A stretch of DNA of 64,000 nucleotides from Alkalihalobacillus deserti (GCF_020734105.1 NZ_JAJAFR010000016.1:21124-85123), one strand, 5' to 3'. Counted from the first letter of the stretch, positions 39,721 through 48,266 are shown. Numbers and translations are program-made. Notes: a model not told the origin generated them from the letters alone.

Positions 39721-40576
39721 TAAGGTTTCTAAAAATTTTGGAAACAAAAAGGCTTTAAATGAAATAAATTTAGAATTAACTACTGGGGTATACGGTATTC
39801 TTGGGGCGAATGGTTCAGGGAAAACAACGTTAATGCGAATTCTTGCTAGCGTGACAAAACCTAGCTCTGGAAAAGTGTTTTTGGATGGTCAAGATATTGT
39901 TAGAATGGATCATCAATATCGAGAGTTAATCGGATATTTACCACAACATGTAGGATTGTACAAAAATTTCTCAGCCGATAAGTTTTTGAAATATATCGCT
40001 TCTGTAAAAGGGTTGTCGAAAAAGAAGGCACAAGAAAAGGTAAATGAAGTATTAGCTCTAGTCGGATTAACCGATGATCGCAATGTAAAAGTGGGTAAAT
40101 TCTCTGGAGGAATGAAGCGACGGGTTGGCATTGCTCAGGCGTTATTAAACGATCCCAAGATTTTAATTGTAGATGAGCCAACAGCAGGACTTGATCCAAA
40201 AGAAAGAATTCGATTTAGAAATTTACTATCTAAAATATCGACAAACCGAATCGTATTATTATCCACTCATATTGTATCGGATATTGAGGTTATTGCAAAA
40301 GAAATTTTAGTCCTAAAAAATGGTCGGTTAATTGAAAAAGAAACTCCACAAAAATTATTAAAAGGGATTGAAGATAAAGTGTGGACGGCTTTTGTAAGTG
40401 AAGCAGAAATTTCGAACTTTCAATCCAAGTATAAAGTAGGAAATATTGCTCGTGCTCAGGAAAAATTCCAATTGCGAATTATAAGCGATTCAAAACCCCA
40501 TGTGGATGCAAAAAATGAGGTTCCAAACTTAGAAGACCTATATCTTTATTATTTAGATGGAGAGGTGATCGTATAA
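39704..40576 (+). CDS. ABC transporter ATP-binding protein
   Basis: 290 residues from ATG 39704, preceded by AGAGGTG. One nucleotide-binding domain: Walker A GANGSGKTT, Q-loop LPQHVG, signature FSGGMKRRVGIAQ, Walker B ILIVDEPTAGLDP and H-loop LLSTHIVSD. It resembles the single-cassette exporters (CcmA/BcrA type) used against antimicrobials or lipids. Coupled on both sides: 17-nt overlap with the membrane-protein gene and 1-nt overlap with the permease gene. Confidence 0.92.
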   Translation: MNLTIDKVSKNFGNKKALNEINLELTTGVYGILGANGSGKTTLMRILASVTKPSSGKVFLDGQDIVRMDHQYRELIGYLPQHVGLYKNFSADKFLKYIASVKGLSKKKAQEKVNEVLALVGLTDDRNVKVGKFSGGMKRRVGIAQALLNDPKILIVDEPTAGLDPKERIRFRNLLSKISTNRIVLLSTHIVSDIEVIAKEILVLKNGRLIEKETPQKLLKGIEDKVWTAFVSEAEISNFQSKYKVGNIARAQEKFQLRIISDSKPHVDAKNEVPNLEDLYLYYLDGEVIV

Positions 40577-41676
40577 TGCAACTTTTGAAATTTGAATTAT
40601 ATAAAATTTTTAAACAAAAAAGTATCTGGATTACACTCATTATTCTATTAGGCATGTCTTATCTAATTTTGGATTATCCTTATGATCCAAATGTAGAAAA
40701 AGAGTTATATAAGAAGTGGGAGGGTCCTATTACGGAGGAAAAAGTTAAACTGGCTGAAAGTGAATATGAAGTTTTGCAGTCAAAAGGAACACAACATAGT
40801 GTAGATCCAGGAGATAATTACACTGATACTAAATTTATAGAGCCGCAAATTCTTGAAAAAATTATGATGGTAGATACGATAAAAAATAGTGTTACACAAA
40901 GGTTAAACGAACTAGAAGGCGAAAACAGTGTAAAAGCGAATGTGGAAAAGAATATGTTGGAAAAAATAAACCTCAATTATTTTTCCTATTTTACAGGACC
41001 TTCGCAAATAGTTATTTTTGTAGCAGACGGTGGTTTCATGGTTCTTGGAGTTATGCTGCTACTTGGATTGTCCCCAATATATTCTAATGAATATAGTTCG
41101 AATGTTGATAATTATATATTCAGTTCCAAAAAAGGTAGAAAATCGTTAGCTTGGGCAAAAATGGGTGCATCGCTTATTTATACTCTAATTGTTGTTTTTG
41201 TATGGGAAATGTTTAGTTTGCTAATGAATTTCCTCCAACACGGGAATGATGGTTGGAGCACACCGATTCAATTCTTAACGGCTCCTTATTATAGGGATTC
41301 TCCGTATTCTTTTACAGCATTAGAGTACCATTTCGTTCAATTAGGTATACATTTATTAGCAGCATTCGCCTTTGCGTTATTGATTGTATTAATTTCGTCT
41401 ATTAGTAAAAATTCATTAATCGCCTTTTTTGTTTCATTATCTATTTTCGCAGTACCCATAATCATAGATGGTGTTCAGTGGTTAGAAACGATTCTAGCAT
41501 TTTCTTACACTGAAGTTTTGAGAGTACAATTTTTATTTAATGAATTTAAAACAGTTGACGTCTTTGGATATCCGATTTCATACCCTGTTTTCGCTTGTTT
41601 AATAATGATTATGTTACTACTGATTTCCATTAAGACTGTTTTACAAATAATTAAGCATAAAGAAATCACGTCGTAA
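40576..41676 (+). CDS. ABC transporter permease
   Basis: 366 residues with one N-terminal helix (FKQKSIWITLIILLGMSYLI), an external domain of about 120 residues, and five or six further helices in the C-terminal half. The shape is that of ABC-2 type exporters. Its gene shares one base with the ATPase gene (TAATG), so it is the obvious membrane partner. The transported compound is unknown; the sigma factor in front suggests envelope-stress or self-protection control. Confidence 0.85.
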   Translation: MQLLKFELYKIFKQKSIWITLIILLGMSYLILDYPYDPNVEKELYKKWEGPITEEKVKLAESEYEVLQSKGTQHSVDPGDNYTDTKFIEPQILEKIMMVDTIKNSVTQRLNELEGENSVKANVEKNMLEKINLNYFSYFTGPSQIVIFVADGGFMVLGVMLLLGLSPIYSNEYSSNVDNYIFSSKKGRKSLAWAKMGASLIYTLIVVFVWEMFSLLMNFLQHGNDGWSTPIQFLTAPYYRDSPYSFTALEYHFVQLGIHLLAAFAFALLIVLISSISKNSLIAFFVSLSIFAVPIIIDGVQWLETILAFSYTEVLRVQFLFNEFKTVDVFGYPISYPVFACLIMIMLLLISIKTVLQIIKHKEITS

Positions 41677-41737
41677 AAATCACGGAACTTATATTACGAG
41701 ATGCCAAATATAATCCTCTCCTAGTTATTACGTTATC

Positions 41738-41902
41738 GGGCGCTTTTATTGAATAAGCAAAAATAAAACAGCTTTATTTACTGCGTAGTACAAATATACT
41801 GAGAAAAATTCAAAGAGACGATCATTTATATTAAGTAATCGTCTCTTTAACAATTACTGCTCCACAAAAGTTTTCTATATTAAAAGAATGTGCTTGAAGT
41901 GC
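41738..41902. repeat. dispersed island repeat, copy E (complete)
   Basis: CGGGCGCTTTTATTGAATAA (about 41738-41757), then TTTACTGCGTAGTACAAATA (41777-41796), hairpin AGAGACGAT (41814-41822) / ATCGTCTCT (41838-41846), then ATTACTGCTCCACAAAAG (about 41853-41870) and AAAGAATGTGCTTGAAG (about 41883-41899). It separates the ABC exporter operon from the converging EamA gene. Confidence 0.75.
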
Positions 41903-41986
41903 TGCGTCTTTTACTAATAGTGATAGTTGATCTGCGTAAGGTAAGAGATAAGAACCTCCAATTGTTAATACTGAAAAAAATTGATA

Positions 41987-42925
41987 TTATCCTATACTCT
42001 TTTGTGTATTATTAATCCGATTATGCTTTTTCGCCCATAGTTTTTCAATATAACCTGTTCCAGATAGAACTCCAGCTACAATAAACACAAATCCAATTAA
42101 TTGTGAAGCTGTAATGGTTTCATTTAAGAAAAGTGCGGAGAACACAAGACCAAAAAAAGGAACAAAGTTATTAAATATGGCTGTTTTTCCTGCTCCTATC
42201 TGCTGGATCGCTGCATAAAAAACTATATACCCCACACCTGTTGCCACTACCCCTGACACAATAAATAAAAAGTAAATAAAGAAAGTGGCTGAAGTCATTT
42301 CGTTGAATCCTTTAGGTTCAGTTATAAAACTAATAATCAACAAACCTATTGAACCTAATAAATACATTATTGTTGTTACCTGTTTGGAATCGAGAGTTGC
42401 TGTTGCCTTTTTTACAAAAATAAAACTAATGGCTTGGACGAACATTGCAATAAATAAAATCAATTCTCCTTGAGACAATTGCATATTACTGAATGAACCA
42501 CCTTGAATAAAAAAGACACCAGTTAATGCAAGGATAAATCCTATGATTCGTAATTTTGTTAATTGTTCACCTAAAAAGAGGACGGCAAGTATTGCTGTTG
42601 TAAGTGGTACTAATGATAGAATTAAAGAAGCATTCGAAGCATCAATAATTGTTAAGCCTATTGCTATAAGCGAGTGATGTAGAATGACACCAAAAACACA
42701 CCCGAGTAGTGTATAAATCCATTCTCTTTTCGATAAACGACGAAATGATTTTCCAAGAACAATTATGATCAATGCCGTAATCCCAGCCATCATAATTCGA
42801 AATGCCGTCATGGTTTGTGGAGGTAAATGTTCCACCAATACTTTAATTAAAACCATATTAAGTCCCCAAATAGCTGTGACAAAAAATACTAAACCATAGA
42901 TTAGTAATAATCGCTTTTGATCCAC
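41987..42925 (-). CDS. EamA-family (drug/metabolite) transporter
   Basis: 312 residues from GTG at 42925, where AAAGGAGG stands 7 nt upstream; an ATG 33 nt earlier gives a longer form without a site. Ten membrane helices in two EamA halves: LVFFVTAIWGLNMVLIKVLV and ALTGVFFIQGG in the first, GVGYIVFYAAIQQIGAGKTA in the second. Such proteins export metabolites or amino acids. It is transcribed toward repeat E, and its neighbour upstream is a tRNA-editing-like gene on the same strand. Confidence 0.9.
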   Translation of the reverse strand: MDQKRLLLIYGLVFFVTAIWGLNMVLIKVLVEHLPPQTMTAFRIMMAGITALIIIVLGKSFRRLSKREWIYTLLGCVFGVILHHSLIAIGLTIIDASNASLILSLVPLTTAILAVLFLGEQLTKLRIIGFILALTGVFFIQGGSFSNMQLSQGELILFIAMFVQAISFIFVKKATATLDSKQVTTIMYLLGSIGLLIISFITEPKGFNEMTSATFFIYFLFIVSGVVATGVGYIVFYAAIQQIGAGKTAIFNNFVPFFGLVFSALFLNETITASQLIGFVFIVAGVLSGTGYIEKLWAKKHNRINNTQKSIG

Positions 42926-43051
42926 AAACTTCCCTCCTTTGAACCTTTTAGTTTTCATCGTCTACTCCTAATAATCTCGAAACTGCTTATATTTCGCATA
43001 GAATTAACCTGTTATTAAATAAAGTAATGAATCACCATTCTTTTTCCGAAT

Positions 43052-43591
43052 TTAGACTTCGATTACTGTCGGAATGTGCTTTGCATAGGTTAGGAAGTTA
43101 TTGACGATCAGCTTTGTTTTGACCTTCATATATCCGGTTGTCGTTCCATCGCTACATCCATACCACTCTTCCCAAAGCACATCCCTATCAAAAACAACCT
43201 GCACAAGATTTTCCTTGTCCATTAAAACGCCAAATACAGTAGCAGCACCGATTTTTACGCCAAGAATACTTTCCATTAGTTCCGCCGGAGCAAAGGATAC
43301 GCGTGAAATGTCGAGTGCATTGCTAAAATCTTTTGATTTGAATGGCTTATCAGCGGTGGTTATAAATAAATAAAACTTTGTCTTTTTACTATTGCAGAGC
43401 AACAGCGTTTTTACCATTTTCATATCCAATTTTTGATTGATCTCGATACAGTCCTCCATTGATATGGCTTCATCTGTGGTCACTCGTTTAAATGAAATCT
43501 GTAACTTTGTCAATGATTCGTAGACCATTTCTTGTAGCGGAGACTTATAGCTATCTGGTACTTTTTCCATAATATCACTCACAAAAAACAT
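43052..43591 (-). CDS. YbaK/PrdX-like aminoacyl-tRNA deacylase domain protein
   Basis: About 180 residues; the longest frame reaches 43651, and the start is uncertain (43591 or 43570). LQISFKRVTTDEAISMEDCI, the conserved Lys in MKMVKTLLLCNSKKTKFYLF, FAPAELMESILGVKIGAATV and FGVLMDKENLVQVVFDRDVL match the YbaK/ProXp-type editing domain that removes wrongly charged Ala or Cys from tRNA(Pro). Freestanding proteins of this kind (PrdX) often sit beside amino-acid genes. It is divergent from a LysR-type gene with a palindrome between them. Confidence 0.85.
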   Translation of the reverse strand: MFFVSDIMEKVPDSYKSPLQEMVYESLTKLQISFKRVTTDEAISMEDCIEINQKLDMKMVKTLLLCNSKKTKFYLFITTADKPFKSKDFSNALDISRVSFAPAELMESILGVKIGAATVFGVLMDKENLVQVVFDRDVLWEEWYGCSDGTTTGYMKVKTKLIVNNFLTYAKHIPTVIEV

Positions 43592-43674
43592 CTTTATATC
43601 CCTAGCCTTTCCTAACTTGAATTTTTGATAGTAATAACATATCATGTTCACATGTATTACAAAAACGAATTTTC

Positions 43675-43691
43675 GTCATGATACGCATGAC
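43675..43691. promoter_or_regulatory. probable LysR-type operator
   Basis: GTCATG-ATACG-CATGAC, a perfect 6-bp inverted repeat with a 5-nt centre, in the divergent spacer 27 nt ahead of the LysR gene start. Confidence 0.55.
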
Positions 43692-43717
43692 AAAAACAGA
43701 TGGAAAAGGAAACGAGT

Positions 43718-44587
43718 ATGAATATCCAAAAATATGTGGCGTTTGTAAAAGTAGTAGAATTGGGTAGCTTTACAAAAGCTGCTCAAAGCTTAGACTATAC
43801 ACAGTCGGGGATCAGCCGTATGATCAACGATTTAGAAACGGAATGGGGGGTTTCCCTTTTTGAAAGAGGACGTGCCGGTATTAATTTAACCTCTGATGGC
43901 TTAAAGTTACTGCCCCAATTAAAGAGAATATGTAATGAGCATGAAATCTTAATGACTCAGATCGAAGACTTACACGATATAAAGACTGGGGTGATTCGTA
44001 TTGGGACATTTTCTAGCGTAGCAACCCATTGGCTTCCTAATATGATTAGAATTTTTAAGAAGGATTACCCAAAAATCGATTTTGAACTTCTGCTTGGTGA
44101 TTATACAGAAATTGAAAGTTGGATTCTAAATGGACGTGTTGATTTTGGATTTGTGCGACTTCCATCAAAACCAGATTTAGATACTATCTTTGTGGAGCAA
44201 GACCGTTTGCTGGTCGTGATGCCGTTAAATCATCCTCTTGCTAATTGTGAAAGGTTTCCAATCAATGACTTATTGAATAGTCCGTTTATGCTACTGGAAA
44301 AGGGAGCAAAAGCAGAAATCTCTGAAATTTTTGAGATGCACCAAATTTCACCCCAAGTTAATTTTACAACATGGGATGATTATGCCATTATGTCTATGGT
44401 GGAAAACGGACTAGGAATCAGTATATTACCAGAATTGATCTTGAAGCGTATTCCTCACAAGATTATAGCGAAAGAGCTTGAAATTCCTGCTTTTAGAAAT
44501 ATTGGTATAGCTACAAGGGACCAAAAATCACTTTCCCTTGCGTCCAAGGAATTTTTAGAATATTTATCATATAGGAACATTGAGTGA
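43718..44587 (+). CDS. LysR-family transcriptional regulator
   Basis: 289 residues from ATG 43718 with AAAAGGA upstream. The N-terminal helix-turn-helix (FVKVVELGSFTKAAQSLDYT, QSGISRMINDLETEWGVSLF) is classic LysR. The rest is the two-lobed effector domain (GVIRIGTFSSVATHWLPNMI). Divergent from the tRNA-editing-like and EamA genes, which are its likely targets; autoregulation through the 43675-43691 palindrome is plausible. Effector unknown. Confidence 0.92.
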   Translation: MNIQKYVAFVKVVELGSFTKAAQSLDYTQSGISRMINDLETEWGVSLFERGRAGINLTSDGLKLLPQLKRICNEHEILMTQIEDLHDIKTGVIRIGTFSSVATHWLPNMIRIFKKDYPKIDFELLLGDYTEIESWILNGRVDFGFVRLPSKPDLDTIFVEQDRLLVVMPLNHPLANCERFPINDLLNSPFMLLEKGAKAEISEIFEMHQISPQVNFTTWDDYAIMSMVENGLGISILPELILKRIPHKIIAKELEIPAFRNIGIATRDQKSLSLASKEFLEYLSYRNIE

Positions 44588-44795
44588 ATAAGTATGATGA
44601 ATCAAAATGTAAAATACACATGACAGTCAGTTTGAAATATTTGAAATCATGGTTAGCGACTGTACTCTAGTCCGGACCTTTTAAAATACTCAAAAAAGGA
44701 TTCAGACAGGTAAGAATGCATGTTTTTTCGCATTTTCAACTATTCAGGAATAGAAGCTAATGTTGAATAATCAAGCCGAAAAAACAACAGATCTA

Positions 44796-44942
44796 TTTGC
44801 TACGTAGTACAACCATACTGTTTAAAAATTACCTACCTAAGAGACGATTACGCTCAGTGTGATCGTCTTTTCGTATTTGACCTATACTGCGCAGCAAATG
44901 ACTTCATTTTATTCGAGTTTGTGAAAGATGTACTTAAGTTAA
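44796..44942. repeat. dispersed island repeat, copy D (complete, best example)
   Basis: TTTGCTACGTAGTACAACCA (44796-44815), a hairpin AGACGAT (44842-44848) / ATCGTCT (44862-44868), then TATTTGACCTATACTGCGCA (44874-44893), GCAAATGACTTCATTTT and TTTGTGAAAGATGTACTTAA (about 44920-44939). The ends TTTGCTACGTAGTA and TACTGCGCAGCAAA are inverted repeats (12 of 14). It lies between the LysR gene and the converging isochorismatase gene; the rest of the 44588-45044 spacer shows nothing recognisable. Confidence 0.85.
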
Positions 44943-45044
44943 TGAGTTTAGTTGAATAGAGACTTTATTTATTGGCTTAAACATCAGCAAAAAAGGAAGA
45001 TTGTTATCAAAACAAACTCCCTTTCATATTAATTTTTTGCTTTT

Positions 45045-45608
45045 TTAGTTCTTGTTAGCTACTTGTTGAATGAAATCCTCGGTCGAAATAACATTGGCAT
45101 ATATTCCATTAAGTGCGCTAATGAATGCATAATGAACCTGTTCTGCTGGCACTATCTTACCTTGGTAAGCTAAGTCTGTTGTCGTACAAGCATCTTCTAT
45201 AAGTGTAGATTCAAAACCTAGCTCCATTGCTGCTCTGACTGTGGCATCCACACACATATGCGTCATCATACCTACAATCACTAGCTTGGTCACTCCGTTT
45301 TCTTTTAATTTGCTTTCTAAATCAGTATTGAAGAAGCTGTTAGGTGTATGTTTTATGATAATATTCTCTTCTTCTATTGGTAATACAGCCTCATTTATTT
45401 TTACTCCCTCAGTATTTGGAAGAAAGAAGCCTATCCCTTCATCATCCGAAATATGCTGGACATGAAAAATATTATCTTTGTTATTCTGCCTAAACCATTC
45501 AAGAATTTCACCTGCATTATTAGCTACTTTTACTGGATTGCTTAATTCCATTTTTCCGTTTGGAAAATAGTCGTTTTGAATATCAATAATAATTAAAGCA
45601 GTGCTCAT
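45045..45608 (-). CDS. isochorismatase-family cysteine hydrolase
   Basis: 187 residues from ATG 45608, with GAGGTG 6 nt upstream (the GTG at 45617 overlaps that site). The catalytic triad of the family is present: Asp9 (LIIIDIQNDY), Lys86 (IIKHTPNSFF) and Cys119 (IVGMMTHMCVDATVRAAMEL). Members hydrolyse isochorismate, nicotinamide, or other amides; the substrate cannot be told. It is divergent from an Lrp-type gene 118 nt away, which probably controls it. Confidence 0.92.
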   Translation of the reverse strand: MSTALIIIDIQNDYFPNGKMELSNPVKVANNAGEILEWFRQNNKDNIFHVQHISDDEGIGFFLPNTEGVKINEAVLPIEEENIIIKHTPNSFFNTDLESKLKENGVTKLVIVGMMTHMCVDATVRAAMELGFESTLIEDACTTTDLAYQGKIVPAEQVHYAFISALNGIYANVISTEDFIQQVANKN

Positions 45609-45726
45609 TTTTTTCACCTCATTAAAATATTTAATATAATATAATGATAAATAATATCTTGATTTTAATCGATACTTTGATGAAACACTTCTATATCAAT
45701 TAATTTCATAGTGAAAGGAATTTTTT

Positions 45727-46167
45727 ATGGAACTTGATAATATCGATTTTCAGATCCTTCGGTTACTATCCGAAAATTCCCGTGTTCAATGGAAGGACTT
45801 AGGAGAACAGATTCATATGACTGGGCAAGCAGTAGGGAATCGTATTAAAAAACTTGAGGAAAATGGTGTAATTAAAGCCTATTCCTTAATCATTAATGAA
45901 ATGAAATTAGGACTTCCTTATACGGCGTTTGTCATTATGCATATGAAAACAGCAAATCATGATTCGTTTATTGGTTTTATTAATGAGAGGAATGAGGTAG
46001 TGGAAGCTCACCGAATATCTGGGGAAGGTTGTTACCTTTTAAAAATAAAAATTAAATCCCAAGAAGAACTAAATATTTTTCTTAATAAACTTCTCGAACA
46101 TGGAAATTATAGTTTAAACCTATCTATACAAGAGATAAAACAACGTCATCCGCTGACTGCTACATAA
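45727..46167 (+). CDS. Lrp/AsnC-family transcriptional regulator
   Basis: 146 residues. The N-terminal helix-turn-helix reads MELDNIDFQILRLLSENSRV and IHMTGQAVGNRIKKLEENGV. The C-terminal RAM domain (FVIMHMKTANHDSFIGFINE, and VVEAHRISGEGCYLLKIKIK) would sense an amino acid or related ligand. AAAGGA precedes ATG 45727. Divergent from the isochorismatase-like gene; the very AT-rich spacer (45609-45726) presumably holds the operators. Confidence 0.93.
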   Translation: MELDNIDFQILRLLSENSRVQWKDLGEQIHMTGQAVGNRIKKLEENGVIKAYSLIINEMKLGLPYTAFVIMHMKTANHDSFIGFINERNEVVEAHRISGEGCYLLKIKIKSQEELNIFLNKLLEHGNYSLNLSIQEIKQRHPLTAT

Positions 46168-46207
46168 CAATATGAATCTTAATGAAAATACAGATTGTTA
46201 TGAATTA

Positions 46208-46284
46208 TACTTGAGCTAAAGGGTGCTTAAGTTAAAAAAATTCTAACAAAACATAATCGTTTGCTGCGGAGTACAACGATTATG
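46208..46284. repeat. dispersed island repeat, copy F (left half only)
   Basis: GAGCTAAAGGGTGCTTAAGT (about 46213-46232) then TTTGCTGCGGAGTACAACGA (46260-46279). The hairpin and right half seen in other copies are missing; the MarR operator begins 30 nt later. Confidence 0.65.
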
Positions 46285-46313
46285 TATGAAATCTTAATTT
46301 CTGCACACTATTA

Positions 46314-46339
46314 CTTGTAAATACAATTGTACTTACAAG
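46314..46339. promoter_or_regulatory. 26-bp near-perfect palindrome, MarR-type operator
   Basis: CTTGTAA (46314-46320), the inner palindrome TACAATTGTA (46322-46331), and TTACAAG (46333-46339) give 12 of 13 matching pairs. It ends 14 nt before the start of the MarR-type gene, so repressor binding would block its own transcription. Confidence 0.75.
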
Positions 46340-46352
46340 GGATGGGTGAGTT

Positions 46353-46841
46353 ATGAATTTATTGCTTAAACAAAATCTTCTTTTAATGATAAGAGCTTTA
46401 TACTTCTGTGCGGAAGAACAGTGGGCTAATCTAGGAGAGAAATATAAGATTTCACCAGCACAACAACATATCTTATTTTTACTTGTTAGTAATAATAAAC
46501 TTACCCCAACAGAAATAAGCCAGTTGGGATGTTGGCACATTTCTACAGTGACAAGATTATTGAAACCATTACACTCACACGGGTTAGTTGATATATCTAG
46601 GGATAGAAATAAACCAAAATTTAAAAATGTAACAATTACTTTAAAGGGTATTGAATTGTTTAATGAGTTAGTTACCTCGGTACAACAAATGGAAACATTC
46701 CCTTTAGATACGGCTCATCTTACTAGTGAAGAACTTGATGCTTTTTTACAAGTTGGACAACAAATTTTAAAGGCTCATAAAGGAGAGAGTTTTAATAGCA
46801 AGGTTATAAATGCAAAAGTAAAGGGGATAAAATATGTATAA
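46353..46841 (+). CDS. MarR-family transcriptional regulator (ScoC/Hpr-like)
   Basis: 162 residues. Winged helix at about 40-105 (ISPAQQHILFLLVSNNKLTP, TEISQLGCWHISTVTRLLKP, then a wing ISRDRNKPKFKNVTITLKG). The wording HISTVTRLLKPLHSHGLVDI resembles the ScoC/Hpr branch that restrains sporulation and protease genes in Bacillus. GGGTGAG precedes ATG 46353. The palindrome immediately upstream suggests autorepression. The gene after it, 96 nt downstream, encodes a membrane protein that may be cotranscribed. Confidence 0.88.
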   Translation: MNLLLKQNLLLMIRALYFCAEEQWANLGEKYKISPAQQHILFLLVSNNKLTPTEISQLGCWHISTVTRLLKPLHSHGLVDISRDRNKPKFKNVTITLKGIELFNELVTSVQQMETFPLDTAHLTSEELDAFLQVGQQILKAHKGESFNSKVINAKVKGIKYV

Positions 46842-46937
46842 ATGAGAACATTGAGCAAGTCGAGATACGGCATAAAAAAGAAGAAGATCCTGTTTATTCA
46901 TCAATAACTTATTTTACAAAAAGGAGGAATATCTTTA

Positions 46938-47408
46938 ATGGTATCTTTTATTCGAATCGGAATGTTTGCTATATCCTGGTTATCAATTGTTTTTTTGCCC
47001 AAAAATTCCTTCAAAAGATATTTACCTGTAGCCAATTTGGCAATAAGCTTGCCATTGATACTAAGTATGTTTGCTGTTCCTTACAAATTATGGAGAGTTG
47101 AAAAAGGATTTAATGATAAAATTTTCAATGATTTAAGCATAATTTTAGGACCATTTTTTACCGGTACCTTATGGATATTCCATTTCACCTTTGGTAAGTT
47201 TCGGTTATATTTACTAGCTAATATCATCATGGACTTTTTGCTTGCTTATCCTATATGCTACATTTTGCAAAAACTTAAGCTTTTTAAATTGGATAACTTC
47301 AGACCAATTCACATTTCTAGTACATATGTTTTATATTCAATTATTATTTATAGCTACCAATTATTCTTAGAGAATCCGAAGAATAAACTTAAAAGTTGGA
47401 TTTATTGA
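46938..47408 (+). CDS. membrane protein of unknown function
   Basis: 156 residues with about five hydrophobic segments (for example IGMFAISWLSIVFLP, YLLANIIMDFLLAYPICYIL). AAAAGGAGG stands 9 nt ahead of ATG 46938. In size and helix pattern it resembles the CBO0543-type protein encoded at 49019, so the two may be distant relatives. Follows the MarR-type gene on the same strand. No function can be assigned. Confidence 0.7.
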   Translation: MVSFIRIGMFAISWLSIVFLPKNSFKRYLPVANLAISLPLILSMFAVPYKLWRVEKGFNDKIFNDLSIILGPFFTGTLWIFHFTFGKFRLYLLANIIMDFLLAYPICYILQKLKLFKLDNFRPIHISSTYVLYSIIIYSYQLFLENPKNKLKSWIY

Positions 47409-47738
47409 AGTGAATTATTGTAGGATTCTCTTCATTTATTGCTTGCAGGATAGGACACCTTGTGGTCTGACTTCCCTGTCAAAAACAATGACTTTAGCCT
47501 TTCAAGACCAATCATGCCCACAGAGGTTCCAAGTCAAGTCCTTAAAAGCTTATCTATGGTTACATGTAAACATAGATAAAAGGTGTAAAAAGCCCACCAC
47601 TACCATCATTGTGGGGGCTTCCATTACATGGTTAGACATATCTATTCGCGAGATGTTTGTTCATTGGATACAACCATGTATTTTAATGGTATCCAGTAAA
47701 TGTAAATGTTATTCGTGTATGATACCGCTTACTAAAGG
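47409..47738. other. non-coding stretch with several palindromes
   Basis: Contains GGACACCTTGTGGTCTGAC (about 47454-47472, similar to 14500), a 28-bp palindrome with one mismatch (TATCTATG at 47551-47558 / CATAGATA at 47571-47578 around TTACATGTAA), a terminator-like AAGCCCACCAC / GTGGGGGCTT (about 47592-47622), and ACATGGTT / AACCATGT (about 47627-47680). An open frame crosses it, but composition and lack of a start signal argue against a gene. Confidence 0.4.
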
Positions 47739-47918
47739 TCAATCCATAATAAGTGAAAAATTATAACGATCAATAGCTGGTGTTTTTATTAGTTCTTTAG
47801 ATAGACCTCTTTCTTCGATCTCCTCTTTTAAGATTGAAATAAATTCTATATCTAAGTTTTGTTTAATGGCTTCGGAGTAGGATTCTAATAGAGACTCATC
47901 ACTTAACAAATCTAACAC
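47739..47918 (-). CDS. sda: Sda-like sporulation histidine-kinase inhibitor
   Basis: 59 residues from GTG 47918, with AAAGGAGGG 7 nt upstream on the minus strand. MLDLLSDESLLESYSEAIKQ then NLDIEFISILKEEIEERGL matches the two-helix hairpin of Sda (B. subtilis: [20 protein letters not shown]), the checkpoint protein that binds KinA and blocks sporulation when DNA replication is disturbed. It is about 13 residues longer than the usual 46, with a C-terminal extension (KTPAIDRYNFSLIMD). Its presence inside a mobile-looking island suggests that the island can influence the host's decision to sporulate; that is inference. Confidence 0.8.
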   Translation of the reverse strand: MLDLLSDESLLESYSEAIKQNLDIEFISILKEEIEERGLSKELIKTPAIDRYNFSLIMD

Positions 47919-48146
47919 ATGCTTCCCTCCTTTTACCTATCTACTTACATATAATTATCTTTGTTTTAAACTGGCATGGTAGTCATACGTAATATTTTAA
48001 CTATTTAAGACGTATTAATAAACCGAATTAGTAAAATTAATTTATTAAATTTTCGACAAAATATACATGGATTATCTATTTATTCGATAAAAAATATTGA
48101 TGAAAAATGGAAATATGCTACTATCATAGAAAAGGAGTTTTTACTT

Positions 48147-48266
48147 ATGACATACGAAAAACTTGTAAAATTTTTTGAGGAAAAATTACAACGAGATTTA
48201 AAAGAGGGAGAAATTACATTTATTAAATGGATGGTTGAAAATGAAAAACAAAAGTCCTCAATATAA
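48147..48266 (+). CDS. small protein of unknown function (39 residues)
   Basis: ATG 48147 follows AAAAGGAG by 9 nt. The product MTYEKLVKFFEEKLQRDLKE-GEITFIKWMVENEKQKSSI is soluble, charged and helical. A second ORF with similar wording lies at 48581 (VKHFESKLNRKL against VKFFEEKLQRDL), which supports both being real. No family recognised. The 48267-48580 spacer after it holds only a terminator-like TCCCTCACATCATGAGACGAGGGA near 48402 (written here as arms TCCCTC and GAGGGA). Confidence 0.6.
   Translation: MTYEKLVKFFEEKLQRDLKEGEITFIKWMVENEKQKSSI

Noticed and set aside
47410..47766. 118-codon open frame on the plus strand
   Set aside because: Crosses several palindromes, has no ribosome site, low-complexity translation, and overlaps the well-supported Sda-like gene on the other strand.
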